Assembly (NCBI RefSeq): GCF_037811135.1
Contig: NZ_CP149130.1
Coordinates: forward strand, 1,980,501 to 2,044,500
Direction: 5' to 3'
Length of the DNA: 64,000 bases
Source: Aeromonas rivipollensis
GTDB lineage: Bacteria > Pseudomonadota > Gammaproteobacteria > Enterobacterales > Aeromonadaceae
A program made the translations under genes and the position numbers. The notes under the pieces are model-generated. The model saw only the letters and a program-made list of their open reading frames with translations, was not told the DNA's origin and did no database searches. Below are positions 56,972 through 64,000 of this stretch, piece by piece; the first letter of the stretch is position 1, and each line of letters begins with the position of its first letter.

Positions 56972-58090
56972 TCAGGGGGTAAGCAGCAGGGGGACGCCGG
57001 TTTGCGGGTATGGTGCTGGGCTTTGCGGTCTGTGCCACCCCTGCGATGGCGCCTCCCGCGCCAGCGCCTCGGCCAGCCAGCGCCCGTCTAGGGGGATGGC
57101 GTTGCGATCCTCGATCACCAGATTGAGGTGCTGGGCACCGAGGCAGCCGTAGCGCGCCGGGTCTGTCTGGGTGAAGAGGCCGAGGCAGGGCACGCCGCTC
57201 GCGGCAGCCAGATGCAGGGGGCCTGTGTCGGCGCTGACGAAGAGGGCGAGGCCGCGGGTGAAGCGGGCCAGCTCGCTCATGCTGGCCAGGGATAGGTGCA
57301 GATCCCCCAGCAGGGGTTGGGGGGAAGCCGGATCTTCGAGCTGGATCAGCAGGGCATCGGGACTGTGGCTGCGCAGATCCCCGAGCAGTCGCCGCCACTG
57401 GGTGGCGGAGAGTCCCTTGCCCTTGCGGGCGCCGGTGAAGAAGCCGATGAGGGGGCGGCCCGGGTGGGCCCGCCGCAACGCGGCCAGCGGCGGGCAGGGG
57501 GCCTGGATCGCGCTGCCAAGCTCAATCTGCTCCGCCGGGTTGCCATGGCGACCGAGCAGTTGCAGGGGCTGGTGGGCGTAGTGGCAGCCACTGTCGGGGC
57601 TAAGGGGCTGATCGAACAGAACATCCCCCCTGGCGTCGTCAAAGCCGATCTTCTCGCCGGCCCGCACCCAGGCGGCGATCAGGTGATCCGTGCTGGAGGC
57701 GAAGGGCACATAGACGCTGTCATAGTGCCGCTGGCGCAGGCGCCACAGCACCGCCAGGGCGCCGATCAGCTGCTTGCCCTGCAAGCGGACCCGATGGATG
57801 GTCCCCAGTTGCAGATCGGCGAGAAAGGGGAGCAAGGGGCCGCCGCTGCACACCAGCTCGATCTCGGCTGTGGGGTGATCCCGTCTCAGCCGCTGCAGAA
57901 AGGGCAGCAGGAAGAGGTTGTTGCCGATGCGGTGGGTGCTGCGAATGACCAGGATCCGCCTGCGCGCCTGAGGTGATGAGGGCAGGCGGCCCCGTCTGGC
58001 CAGCCAGGCGAGGGTGGCCCGCTCCAGCCCGGCGGTCCAGCTGCGGCGCTGGCCATCGAAGCGGCGCAGGGCATCTCTGAGAGTCTTCAT
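56972..58090 (-). CDS. Glycosyltransferase family 9 (heptosyltransferase-like)
   Basis: This is a 372-residue GT-B enzyme of family 9. The N-terminal Rossmann domain has RRILVIRSTHRIGNNLFLLPFL. The C-terminal domain has GFFTGARKGKGL and the signature SADTGPLHLAAASGVPCLGLF. ADP-heptose:LPS heptosyltransferases are the usual family members. It stands alone and not in an LPS locus, so its acceptor is unknown. Confidence 0.87.
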   Translation of the reverse strand: MKTLRDALRRFDGQRRSWTAGLERATLAWLARRGRLPSSPQARRRILVIRSTHRIGNNLFLLPFLQRLRRDHPTAEIELVCSGGPLLPFLADLQLGTIHRVRLQGKQLIGALAVLWRLRQRHYDSVYVPFASSTDHLIAAWVRAGEKIGFDDARGDVLFDQPLSPDSGCHYAHQPLQLLGRHGNPAEQIELGSAIQAPCPPLAALRRAHPGRPLIGFFTGARKGKGLSATQWRRLLGDLRSHSPDALLIQLEDPASPQPLLGDLHLSLASMSELARFTRGLALFVSADTGPLHLAAASGVPCLGLFTQTDPARYGCLGAQHLNLVIEDRNAIPLDGRWLAEALAREAPSQGWHRPQSPAPYPQTGVPLLLTP

Positions 58091-58300
58091 AGCGTTTGGC
58101 TCCGTTCATGAGGATGGCAGCAAGGTGACAGCCGACCCTTAAGCCAGTGTTAAGAGGGAGGAAAAAGTGCCGTCCACCCAGTGGCGGCAGGATCAGCGGG
58201 CGATAAGCCGGGTGGTCAACCCCTGGCGGGCTGGTATTGGACCGGGGTTACTGGCTAGAATTGCGCATTTGAAATAAATGTTATCGTCTTCGGGAGCAGG

Positions 58301-59422
58301 ATGCAGTTCAGGGATTTTTTGCCGGTATCGACCAATACCAGCCTCAGAGAGAGTTGTTACGGTGCCCTGGGCGCCTTCGTCGGATTGCTGGGCACCGCCT
58401 GGCTCTGCCAGTGGGGGCTGGGGCTGGAGGTGCACTGGCTGATCGCCCCCATGGGGGCCTCCGCCGTGCTGCTGTTTGCCGCCCCGGCGAGCCCCCTGGC
58501 CCAGCCCTGGTCCATCCTGGTGGGCAACGGGGTCTCGGCCCTGATGGGAGTACTGAGTGCCAGCCTGGTGCCGGACATGGCCCTCGCCTCGGCCCTGGCG
58601 GTGATGCTGGCCATCGCCGCCATGTTCCTCACCCGCAGCCTGCACCCGCCCGGCGGGGCCGTGGCCCTGACCGCCGTCATCGGCGGCGAGGGGATCCGGG
58701 CGCTGGGGGTGGGCTATGTGCTGCTGCCGGTGCTGCTCAACTCCCTGCTGTTGCTGAGCCTGGGACTGCTCTACAACCGCGCCCTGGGGCGCCGTTATCC
58801 CCATGGCGGCAAGGTGGCGCCCAATCGTCACCAGACGGCGGATCCCCAGCCGAGCGCCCGGCTCGCCACCCAGGACATCGACTTTGCCCTGGACAAGCAC
58901 GGGGAGCTGCTCGACATCAGCCGCCAGGATCTGCAGGAGCTGTTGCAGGAGGCCCAGTTGCACGCCCTGCGGGGGCGAGTGGGCACGGTGCGCTGTCAGG
59001 ATGTGATGTCGCGGGATCTGGTGGTCAGCTCCCCAGAGGCGTCAGCCATGGCGGCCTGGGATCTGCTCTCTCACCATCAGATCAAGGCGCTGCCGGTGGC
59101 GGACGAAGAGGGGCGATTGGCGGGCATCATCACCCTGCATGATCTGATGATCGACAGGGAGAGCCGCCAGCCCAGGGGGCGGGAGGCGCTCGAGCAATTG
59201 CGGGTGGCGGATCTGATGACCCGGGAGGTACGGACGGCGCGGCGCTACCAACCCCTCTACGATCTGGTGGAAGCCTTCTCCGATGGGGGCATGCACCATA
59301 TGCCTGTGGTGGAAGGGGAGCAGTTGGTGGGCATCATCACCCAGTCCGACATGGTGGCGGCCCTGTTCACCCTGGCCCTGCAACCCGGTCAGGCGGAGGA
59401 GGTGCCCGCCTGCGAGCCATAA
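58301..59422 (+). CDS. HPP-family membrane protein with CBS domains
   Basis: The 373-residue protein has an N-terminal HPP domain of four or five helices (APMGASAVLLFAAPASPLAQP and TRSLHPPGGAVAL, the family signature). Two CBS domains follow at about 225-365 (VMSRDLVV... and LMTREVRTA...). Nitrite transport is known for plant HPP proteins. The CBS pair probably senses adenosyl nucleotides. It is divergent from the GT9 gene, with GGAG before the ATG. Confidence 0.86.
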   Translation: MQFRDFLPVSTNTSLRESCYGALGAFVGLLGTAWLCQWGLGLEVHWLIAPMGASAVLLFAAPASPLAQPWSILVGNGVSALMGVLSASLVPDMALASALAVMLAIAAMFLTRSLHPPGGAVALTAVIGGEGIRALGVGYVLLPVLLNSLLLLSLGLLYNRALGRRYPHGGKVAPNRHQTADPQPSARLATQDIDFALDKHGELLDISRQDLQELLQEAQLHALRGRVGTVRCQDVMSRDLVVSSPEASAMAAWDLLSHHQIKALPVADEEGRLAGIITLHDLMIDRESRQPRGREALEQLRVADLMTREVRTARRYQPLYDLVEAFSDGGMHHMPVVEGEQLVGIITQSDMVAALFTLALQPGQAEEVPACEP

Positions 59423-59426
59423 GAAG

Positions 59427-59450
59427 CGGGCCCCTTGAGGGGCCCGTTTT
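59427..59450. terminator. Terminator between HPP and amidohydrolase genes
   Basis: CGGGCCCC-ttga-GGGGCCCG with TTTT; the two genes converge here. Confidence 0.84.
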
Positions 59451-59452
59451 GT

Positions 59453-61384
59453 TCAGGGTTTGGGGTAGACGGTCTCCCCCATGAAGACCGTCTGCTCGAC
59501 CCGGGTCTGTGCAATCTGCTCCGGCGTGCCGGCCTTGACCAGGGCGAACAGGTCCCGGTCCAGCACGATGAAGTCCGCCGACTTGCCTGCCTCGATGGAG
59601 CCGGTGATGTCCCCTTGGCGTACTGCCCTGGCGCCGTTGATGGTGTAGGCGGCCAGCATCTCGGCAAGGGAGGTGCGCTGACTGGCCCTGAAGTCGTCGC
59701 CGCTGCCGGCCGCCTTCACTATGCCGGCGGCCATGTTTTCGAACGGGCGTGGATCCCGGCTGTCCACCGGGGCGTCGCTGCCCGCCACCAGCACGGCGCC
59801 AGCCTGGCGCGAACTCTCGACCGGGTAGAGGGCGTCATGGAGATAACCCATGGGGTCGTAGATGGCTTCGCTCAGGGACTGTCCCACCCTGGTTGGTTGG
59901 ATGAAGGGGCTGACCAGCATGTCGTAGGCAAGCTGGGGCGTGGTCCAGGCATAGGTGAAGGTGAGGTAGAGGCCAAGCTCGCCGAGGCGTTTCTGATCGT
60001 CCGGATGCACCACCTGCAGGTGGGCCAGGGTGTGGGGGATGCCGCTCTCCCCGTTGCTGGCGCGGGCCGCCTCCAGGGCATCGAGGGCCACCCGGGTGCT
60101 GCGATCGCCGATGCTGTGCATGTGGATGCCAAATCCTGCCCCATCCAGCGCAGTGACGTAGCGCGTCAGATCCGCCTCCTTGTAGTTGACGATGCCGTTG
60201 CTGCCCGCATCCTCGCTGTCCGCTGTGATGCTCACCTCGCCGCTGTCGGGATCCAGGGCCAGATGGGGATTGTGGTAGTTCTCCAGCATGCCGGCATTGG
60301 GCAGGAAGGGGGGGCTGGTGAAGGGATCCCCCTCCAGCACGCCGTCGAGGAAGATCTTGACCGCATCGGCCTTGATCAGGGGATTACCAGCGAAGGCGTC
60401 GCGTACCTGGTTCGCCTTGGCCAGGTGCCCGTCGATGTCCAGCTTGCCGCTGTAGTCATCCTGGTTGAAGCAGGTGGCGGCGGTGACGCGCATGTGCAGC
60501 AGATCCTGGTCCTGCATCTTGCGCAGCCGCTCCCGGATGAAGTCGTTGGCGCAGGCATCCTGCACTCCCGTGATGCCGCGGGACGCCATCAGCTCGGAGA
60601 TGGCGGGGAGTATCTTGTCATACTGGGACTCCGCCTGTTCCCCCTCCGCGCTCAGCACCCCGGTGTCGGGGACTGCAATGGCGCTGCGGGCCGCGTCCCG
60701 GATCACGCCGGTTGCCAGATCCACATAGGGGATGAAGGCCTCGAACACACCGCCCGGGGCCAGGGTGGTGGCATTGAAGCCGACCACATTGCCGTCTTTG
60801 TCTGCGGCAAGCGCCAGCGCCTGTGAGTTGTAGCCGCCGGCATGGCCGTCGACCCCGGCCAGCATCACGGGGTTGTTCGGCGCCGCCGCATCCAGGGCCG
60901 CCAGCAGGGTGGCATGGGTGGCGGTGGGGGTGTTGCCGTCATAGGGCGACCACTGGTTGACCACCAGCCAGTCCCCGGGGGCCGGGGCGTAGCGGGGCAG
61001 GCACTCGCTGATCTTGGCCGCGAGCTGATCCAGGTTGACGCTCTGGCCGTCCAGATCGCACATGTCGAGCGCCACTGTGCCGAGCAGGTGGATGTGGTTG
61101 TCGTGCAGCCCTGGCAGCACCATCCTCCCTTGCAGATCCACCACCTGGGTCGCACTGTTCTTCAGGGTCTCGGCCCCCGCGCGGGAGCCCACGTAAGTGA
61201 ACTTGCCGCCTTGCACCACCATGGCCTCGGCCTGGCTGCGTTGCCCATCCTGGGTGTGGATCTTGCCGTTGAGATAGAGGGTGTTGCCGGGCGGCGGCTC
61301 ACTGCTGTCTTGCTGGCAGCCGAGCAGGCCACTCACCAGCAGGGCGATGGCGCCCAGCCTGAGACGGGGGTGTTTGCTATCCAT
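59453..61384 (-). CDS. Periplasmic amidohydrolase lipoprotein, YtcJ-like
   Basis: The 643-residue protein has a lipobox (LLVSGLLGCQ) and is therefore likely a periplasmic lipoprotein. The amidohydrolase metal motif HxH is in LPGLHDNHIHLLG. Further family marks are the carboxylated-lysine region ADAVKIFLDGVLEG, HMHSIGDRST, and the C-terminal GSDAPVDSRDPRP. It resembles YtcJ and exoenzyme-regulatory AepA-type proteins; the natural substrate is unknown. It is divergent from a TetR regulator across two palindromic sites. Confidence 0.88.
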   Translation of the reverse strand: MDSKHPRLRLGAIALLVSGLLGCQQDSSEPPPGNTLYLNGKIHTQDGQRSQAEAMVVQGGKFTYVGSRAGAETLKNSATQVVDLQGRMVLPGLHDNHIHLLGTVALDMCDLDGQSVNLDQLAAKISECLPRYAPAPGDWLVVNQWSPYDGNTPTATHATLLAALDAAAPNNPVMLAGVDGHAGGYNSQALALAADKDGNVVGFNATTLAPGGVFEAFIPYVDLATGVIRDAARSAIAVPDTGVLSAEGEQAESQYDKILPAISELMASRGITGVQDACANDFIRERLRKMQDQDLLHMRVTAATCFNQDDYSGKLDIDGHLAKANQVRDAFAGNPLIKADAVKIFLDGVLEGDPFTSPPFLPNAGMLENYHNPHLALDPDSGEVSITADSEDAGSNGIVNYKEADLTRYVTALDGAGFGIHMHSIGDRSTRVALDALEAARASNGESGIPHTLAHLQVVHPDDQKRLGELGLYLTFTYAWTTPQLAYDMLVSPFIQPTRVGQSLSEAIYDPMGYLHDALYPVESSRQAGAVLVAGSDAPVDSRDPRPFENMAAGIVKAAGSGDDFRASQRTSLAEMLAAYTINGARAVRQGDITGSIEAGKSADFIVLDRDLFALVKAGTPEQIAQTRVEQTVFMGETVYPKP

Positions 61385-61406
61385 AGCGCGCTCTCCTTGG
61401 GTTAAT

Positions 61407-61422
61407 TGCAGTTTTTACTGCA
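61407..61422. promoter_or_regulatory. TetR-type operator 1
   Basis: TGCAGT-tttt-ACTGCA is a perfect palindrome 23 bp before the amidohydrolase start. A related palindrome lies at 61463. Confidence 0.6.
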
Positions 61423-61462
61423 GATATGAGCACCTATGGTTATTGCAGCTATTCTGAAAAAT

Positions 61463-61478
61463 GCCAGTGATTACTGCA
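61463..61478. promoter_or_regulatory. TetR-type operator 2
   Basis: GCCAGT-gatt-ACTGCA shares the CAGT-N4-ACTG core with the site at 61407. The two sites are 56 bp apart, between the amidohydrolase and the TetR gene. Confidence 0.55.
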
Positions 61479-61566
61479 CTTTTTTTGACTTGTGTTTACC
61501 TTGTCTCATCATGTAGTTATGACAACCAGTCGCCCCTTGGGGCGGAGACCGCATCGGGGGAAGAGA

Positions 61567-62265
61567 ATGTCACAACAAGTGCTGCCGGCCGAATTGTGCA
61601 TGCGGCGCCAACCCAGGCAACTGCGCAGCCAGGAGGTGGCGAGCCGCATCGAGCAGGCTACCCTGGCCCTGCTGCAGGAGCAGGGGTTTGCGGCCCTCAA
61701 CACCAACGCCATCGCCGCCCGCGCCGGGGTGGGCATCAAGTCGCTCTACCACCTGTTTCCCAACAAGGAGGCCATCATCTGCCGGCTGGCCCTGGACTGG
61801 CTGGCGGCGGTGTGCGAGGCGCAGGAGGTCATCCGCGAGCAGGCTGACAGCTGGCCGCAGACCCTGCTGATGCTGGACGAGGCACTGGAGGCACTGGATG
61901 AGCGCTACGTCGGCTACGGGGCGCTGTGGCAGGCGATGGATCTCATTCCCGCCCTGCACGGGGTCGAGCAGGAGCACGAGGGGCGTCAGGTAGCCTTCTG
62001 GTCCGAGCGGCTGCGCCACTTTGGCTGCCGCTGGCCCGAGCCCGAGCTCACCACCCTGGTGCGCTACTTCTACCGCACCGCGGACGTGGCCAAGCAGTGC
62101 ACCAAGGGGCAGGGGGAGGCGGGGGCGCAGCTGTGGCAACTGCATAGACGCTGGAGCGAGCAGCTGATGATGGCGGCCATCGAGGAGCCGGATCCGGCCC
62201 GGGTCTGGCAGTCGATGCCGGGACTGGCACCGGCTGGCCCAGTTCCGGCGAAGAGGGACGAATAA
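61567..62265 (+). CDS. TetR-family regulator
   Basis: The 232-residue protein has an N-terminal TetR HTH (LEQ...NAIAARAGVGIKSLYHLFPNKEAI). The C-terminal domain is ligand binding, of the type seen in regulators of small-molecule hydrolases. GGAAGAG lies before the ATG at 61567. The divergent amidohydrolase is the likely target, through the CAGT-N4-ACTG sites. Confidence 0.87.
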   Translation: MSQQVLPAELCMRRQPRQLRSQEVASRIEQATLALLQEQGFAALNTNAIAARAGVGIKSLYHLFPNKEAIICRLALDWLAAVCEAQEVIREQADSWPQTLLMLDEALEALDERYVGYGALWQAMDLIPALHGVEQEHEGRQVAFWSERLRHFGCRWPEPELTTLVRYFYRTADVAKQCTKGQGEAGAQLWQLHRRWSEQLMMAAIEEPDPARVWQSMPGLAPAGPVPAKRDE

Positions 62266-62294
62266 AGAGAGGGAGTGCCGGGCACTCCCTCTCT
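62266..62294. terminator. Terminator between the TetR gene and dadA
   Basis: AGAGAGGGAGTGCC and GGCACTCCCTCTCT form a 14-bp stem with a tiny loop; the two genes converge. Confidence 0.83.
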
Positions 62295-62319
62295 TGCATC
62301 TGGCATTGCGCCCAGCGGG

Positions 62320-63573
62320 CTAGCCGTAGCGGGCCAGGGTGAGCCCCTCGTCGCTGATGGCCGGAGCGCTGCCCGAGATGAGATCGCTCAGTAGTTGGCC
62401 CGAGCCTGCCGCCATGGTCCAGCCCAGGGTGCCGTGGCCTGTGTTAAGCCAGAGCCCGGGGATGGGGCTTGGCCCCACCAGGGGCGTGCCGTCCGGGGTC
62501 ATGGGGCGCAGCCCGGTCCAGAAGCTGGCCTGCTCCAGATCCCCCCCCTGGGGGAAGAGATCCCTCACCACCATGGCCAGGGTATCGTGGCGCCTCGGGT
62601 TGAGCGCCAGGTTGAAGCCCGACAGCTCGGCCATGCCCCCCACCCGGATCCGCTCGTCGAAGCGGGTGATGGCGACCTTGTAGGTTTCATCCAGCACAGT
62701 GCTGCGCGGGGCGCCATCGGCGTCCGTCATCGGCAGGGTGAGGGAGTAACCCTTGACCGGGTAGACGGGGAGTTCAATCCCGAGGGGGCGCAAGAAGCCG
62801 GTGCCATAGCTGCCGAGGGCACAGACGATGGCGTCGGCCTTGAAGCGCTGCTCGCCGGCACGCACCGCCACGGCGCGCCCCTGGGCGAGCTCGACCTCGT
62901 CGATAGCGCAGTTGAAGACAAAGTTCACCCCGAGCCGCCGTGCCTCGTCAGCCAGGGCCTGGGTGAAGCGGAAGCAGTCACCCGTCTCGTCTCCCGGCAG
63001 GCGCAGGCCGCCCACCACCTTGCCGCGCACCCTTGCCAGGGCGGGCTCGACCTCCTCGCAGCCGTCGGCATCGAGGGACTGGTAGGGGACGCCGTACTCT
63101 TCCAGCACTTCGATGTCGCGCTGGCTGGCATCGCGCTGGGCCTGGCTTCGGAACAGTTGCAGGGTGCCGAGCTGGCGCCCCTCGTAGTCCAACGCCAGCT
63201 CATCGCGCAACAGCTTCATGCAGTCGCGGCTATATTCAGCCAGTCGCACCATGCGCCCCTTGTTGACCGCATAGGCTGCCGGGGTGCAGTTGGCGAACAT
63301 CTTCAGCATCCAGCGCAGCTGGAAGGGATCCGAGGTGGGGCGCACCGTGAAGGGGGCGTGTTTTTGCAGCAGCCATTTGGCGGCCTTGAGGGGAATGCCG
63401 GGGGCAGCCCAGGGGGAGGCATAACCCGGGGAGATCTGACCCGCATTGGCATGGCTGGTTTCAAGGGCCACCCCGTCGCGCCGCTCCAGCAGGGTCACCT
63501 TGTGACCGGCTTTGGCCAGATACCAGGCGCTGGTCACACCGACCACGCCACCACCGAGTACCACTATGTCCAT
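62320..63573 (-). CDS. dadA: D-amino acid dehydrogenase small subunit
   Basis: DadA is a flavoprotein that oxidises D-alanine and other D-amino acids at the membrane. The 417-residue protein has the FAD motif [20 protein letters not shown] at the N-terminus. Further matches are [19 protein letters not shown] and the C-terminal [16 protein letters not shown]. No dadX racemase is adjacent. The 153-bp upstream gap has a palindrome at 63645. Confidence 0.95.
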   Translation of the reverse strand: MDIVVLGGGVVGVTSAWYLAKAGHKVTLLERRDGVALETSHANAGQISPGYASPWAAPGIPLKAAKWLLQKHAPFTVRPTSDPFQLRWMLKMFANCTPAAYAVNKGRMVRLAEYSRDCMKLLRDELALDYEGRQLGTLQLFRSQAQRDASQRDIEVLEEYGVPYQSLDADGCEEVEPALARVRGKVVGGLRLPGDETGDCFRFTQALADEARRLGVNFVFNCAIDEVELAQGRAVAVRAGEQRFKADAIVCALGSYGTGFLRPLGIELPVYPVKGYSLTLPMTDADGAPRSTVLDETYKVAITRFDERIRVGGMAELSGFNLALNPRRHDTLAMVVRDLFPQGGDLEQASFWTGLRPMTPDGTPLVGPSPIPGLWLNTGHGTLGWTMAAGSGQLLSDLISGSAPAISDEGLTLARYG

Positions 63574-63644
63574 CTTGTCTCTCCTTGACTGGGGCCTCCA
63601 CCTTAATCAGCCGCCACAGGATATTCAACTGGTGTCGTTATCAT

Positions 63645-63659
63645 TGGTGATTATCACCA
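63645..63659. promoter_or_regulatory. Palindrome upstream of dadA
   Basis: TGGTGA-tta-TCACCA is a perfect inverted repeat about 70 bp before dadA. It could bind a regulator of D-amino acid use; no Lrp or GntR consensus could be fitted with certainty. Confidence 0.45.
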
Positions 63660-63726
63660 TTCACATTTTGTTAACTGGCTCTCAATGTTGTCATTTGCTC
63701 GCTTTCTGGCATGAAATCCGGTCGAT

Positions 63727-64000
63727 TCAGAGTCGTTCCAGGTGGAGCAGATGGTGCTCCGCCGTCGCCAGGATTGCCTGTTGCCGGGAGGTTGGCTGAC
63801 CATCCCAGTTGGCATAGGGCAGGGCGAGGCGAGGGTTGCGGCCAAGTTTGTCCCGGTTACGCCAGAGAAAGTGCCAGTAGAGGCTGTTAAAGGGGCAACT
63901 GTCCGGCCCGCTGCGCTCCTTCACCTCGTAGTGGCACCCCTTGCAGTAGTGACCCATCCGCTCCAGGTAGGCGCCGCTGCTGGCGTAGGGCTTGCTGCCC
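63727..64000 (-). CDS. Cryptochrome/photolyase-related protein, C-terminal fragment
   Basis: The gene is cut by the right edge; only the last about 91 residues are present. The C-terminus reads KPYASSGAYLERMGHYCKGC and PFNSLYWHFLWRNRDKLGRN, the pattern of the iron-sulfur (6-4) photolyase / bacterial cryptochrome family (FeS-BCP). There the YCKGC and a further Cys in SCPF are 4Fe-4S ligands. Catalysis cannot be judged without the N-terminus. Confidence 0.85.
   Translation of the reverse strand, partial: GSKPYASSGAYLERMGHYCKGCHYEVKERSGPDSCPFNSLYWHFLWRNRDKLGRNPRLALPYANWDGQPTSRQQAILATAEHHLLHLERL

Overview
The window is about 64 kb of high-GC gammaproteobacterial chromosome, most likely from an Aeromonas. 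The L-threonine aldolase closely resembles, from memory, the A. jandaei L-allo-threonine aldolase. The ferric reductase at 52590 belongs to the family named after an A. hydrophila locus (AHA_1954). Gene orders such as cmk-rpsA-ihfB-lapAB-pyrF, metR/metE and queC-queE are those of an ordinary core chromosome. I see no prophage, insertion sequence, integron, CRISPR array or plasmid gene. Both ends cut genes: nuoA on the left and a photolyase-related protein on the right.

Layout. 1-2000: start of the nuo operon and a flagellar stator pair. 2000-2760: a tRNA-Ser(GGA) locus with tRNA-tail repeats. 2.8-13.6 kb: a LemA/TPM envelope operon, MepA, an RRM protein, an aldo-keto reductase, LtaE, and a CheX-type response regulator with a PAS partner. 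13.7-21.9 kb: a GGDEF-EAL protein, an AbgT transporter, NfsA, and a divergent MFS/LysR pair. 22-32.2 kb: housekeeping genes (ribA, cmk, rpsA, ihfB, lapAB, pyrF), a rhombosortase, queuosine genes, a cobalamin adenosyltransferase and H-NS. 32.5-37 kb: a lysine riboswitch and its LysW-type transporter, tdk, a QEGLA/DUF1704 protein and a YbjN protein. 37-41 kb: a second tRNA-Ser(GGA) locus in inverse orientation, katG, and a tRNA-Pro-Arg-His operon. 41-50 kb: folD, a trans-sulfuration enzyme with a 2-oxoglutarate-oxygenase-like partner, a LysR/reductase pair, phaB, an AraC regulator and a diguanylate cyclase. 50.3-64 kb: a Fur-controlled siderophore receptor with a ferric-siderophore reductase, metR/metE, a glycosyltransferase, an HPP-CBS protein, a periplasmic amidohydrolase with a TetR regulator, dadA and the photolyase-related fragment.

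The most unusual sequence is at the two tRNA-Ser loci. They carry near-identical promoters and tRNAs. They also share modular spacers that begin right after CCA, contain terminators and strings of short hairpins, and end in copies of the tRNA 3' tail. This resembles the E. coli tyrT rtT repeats. The two loci form inverted repeats about 34.5 kb apart. Other points of interest are the lysine riboswitch with a readable translational switch, a 51-nt in-frame tandem repeat of a response regulator C-terminus, divergent genes whose start codons overlap, and several palindromic operators between divergent regulator/target pairs. I found nothing that amounts to a new defence or mobile system.
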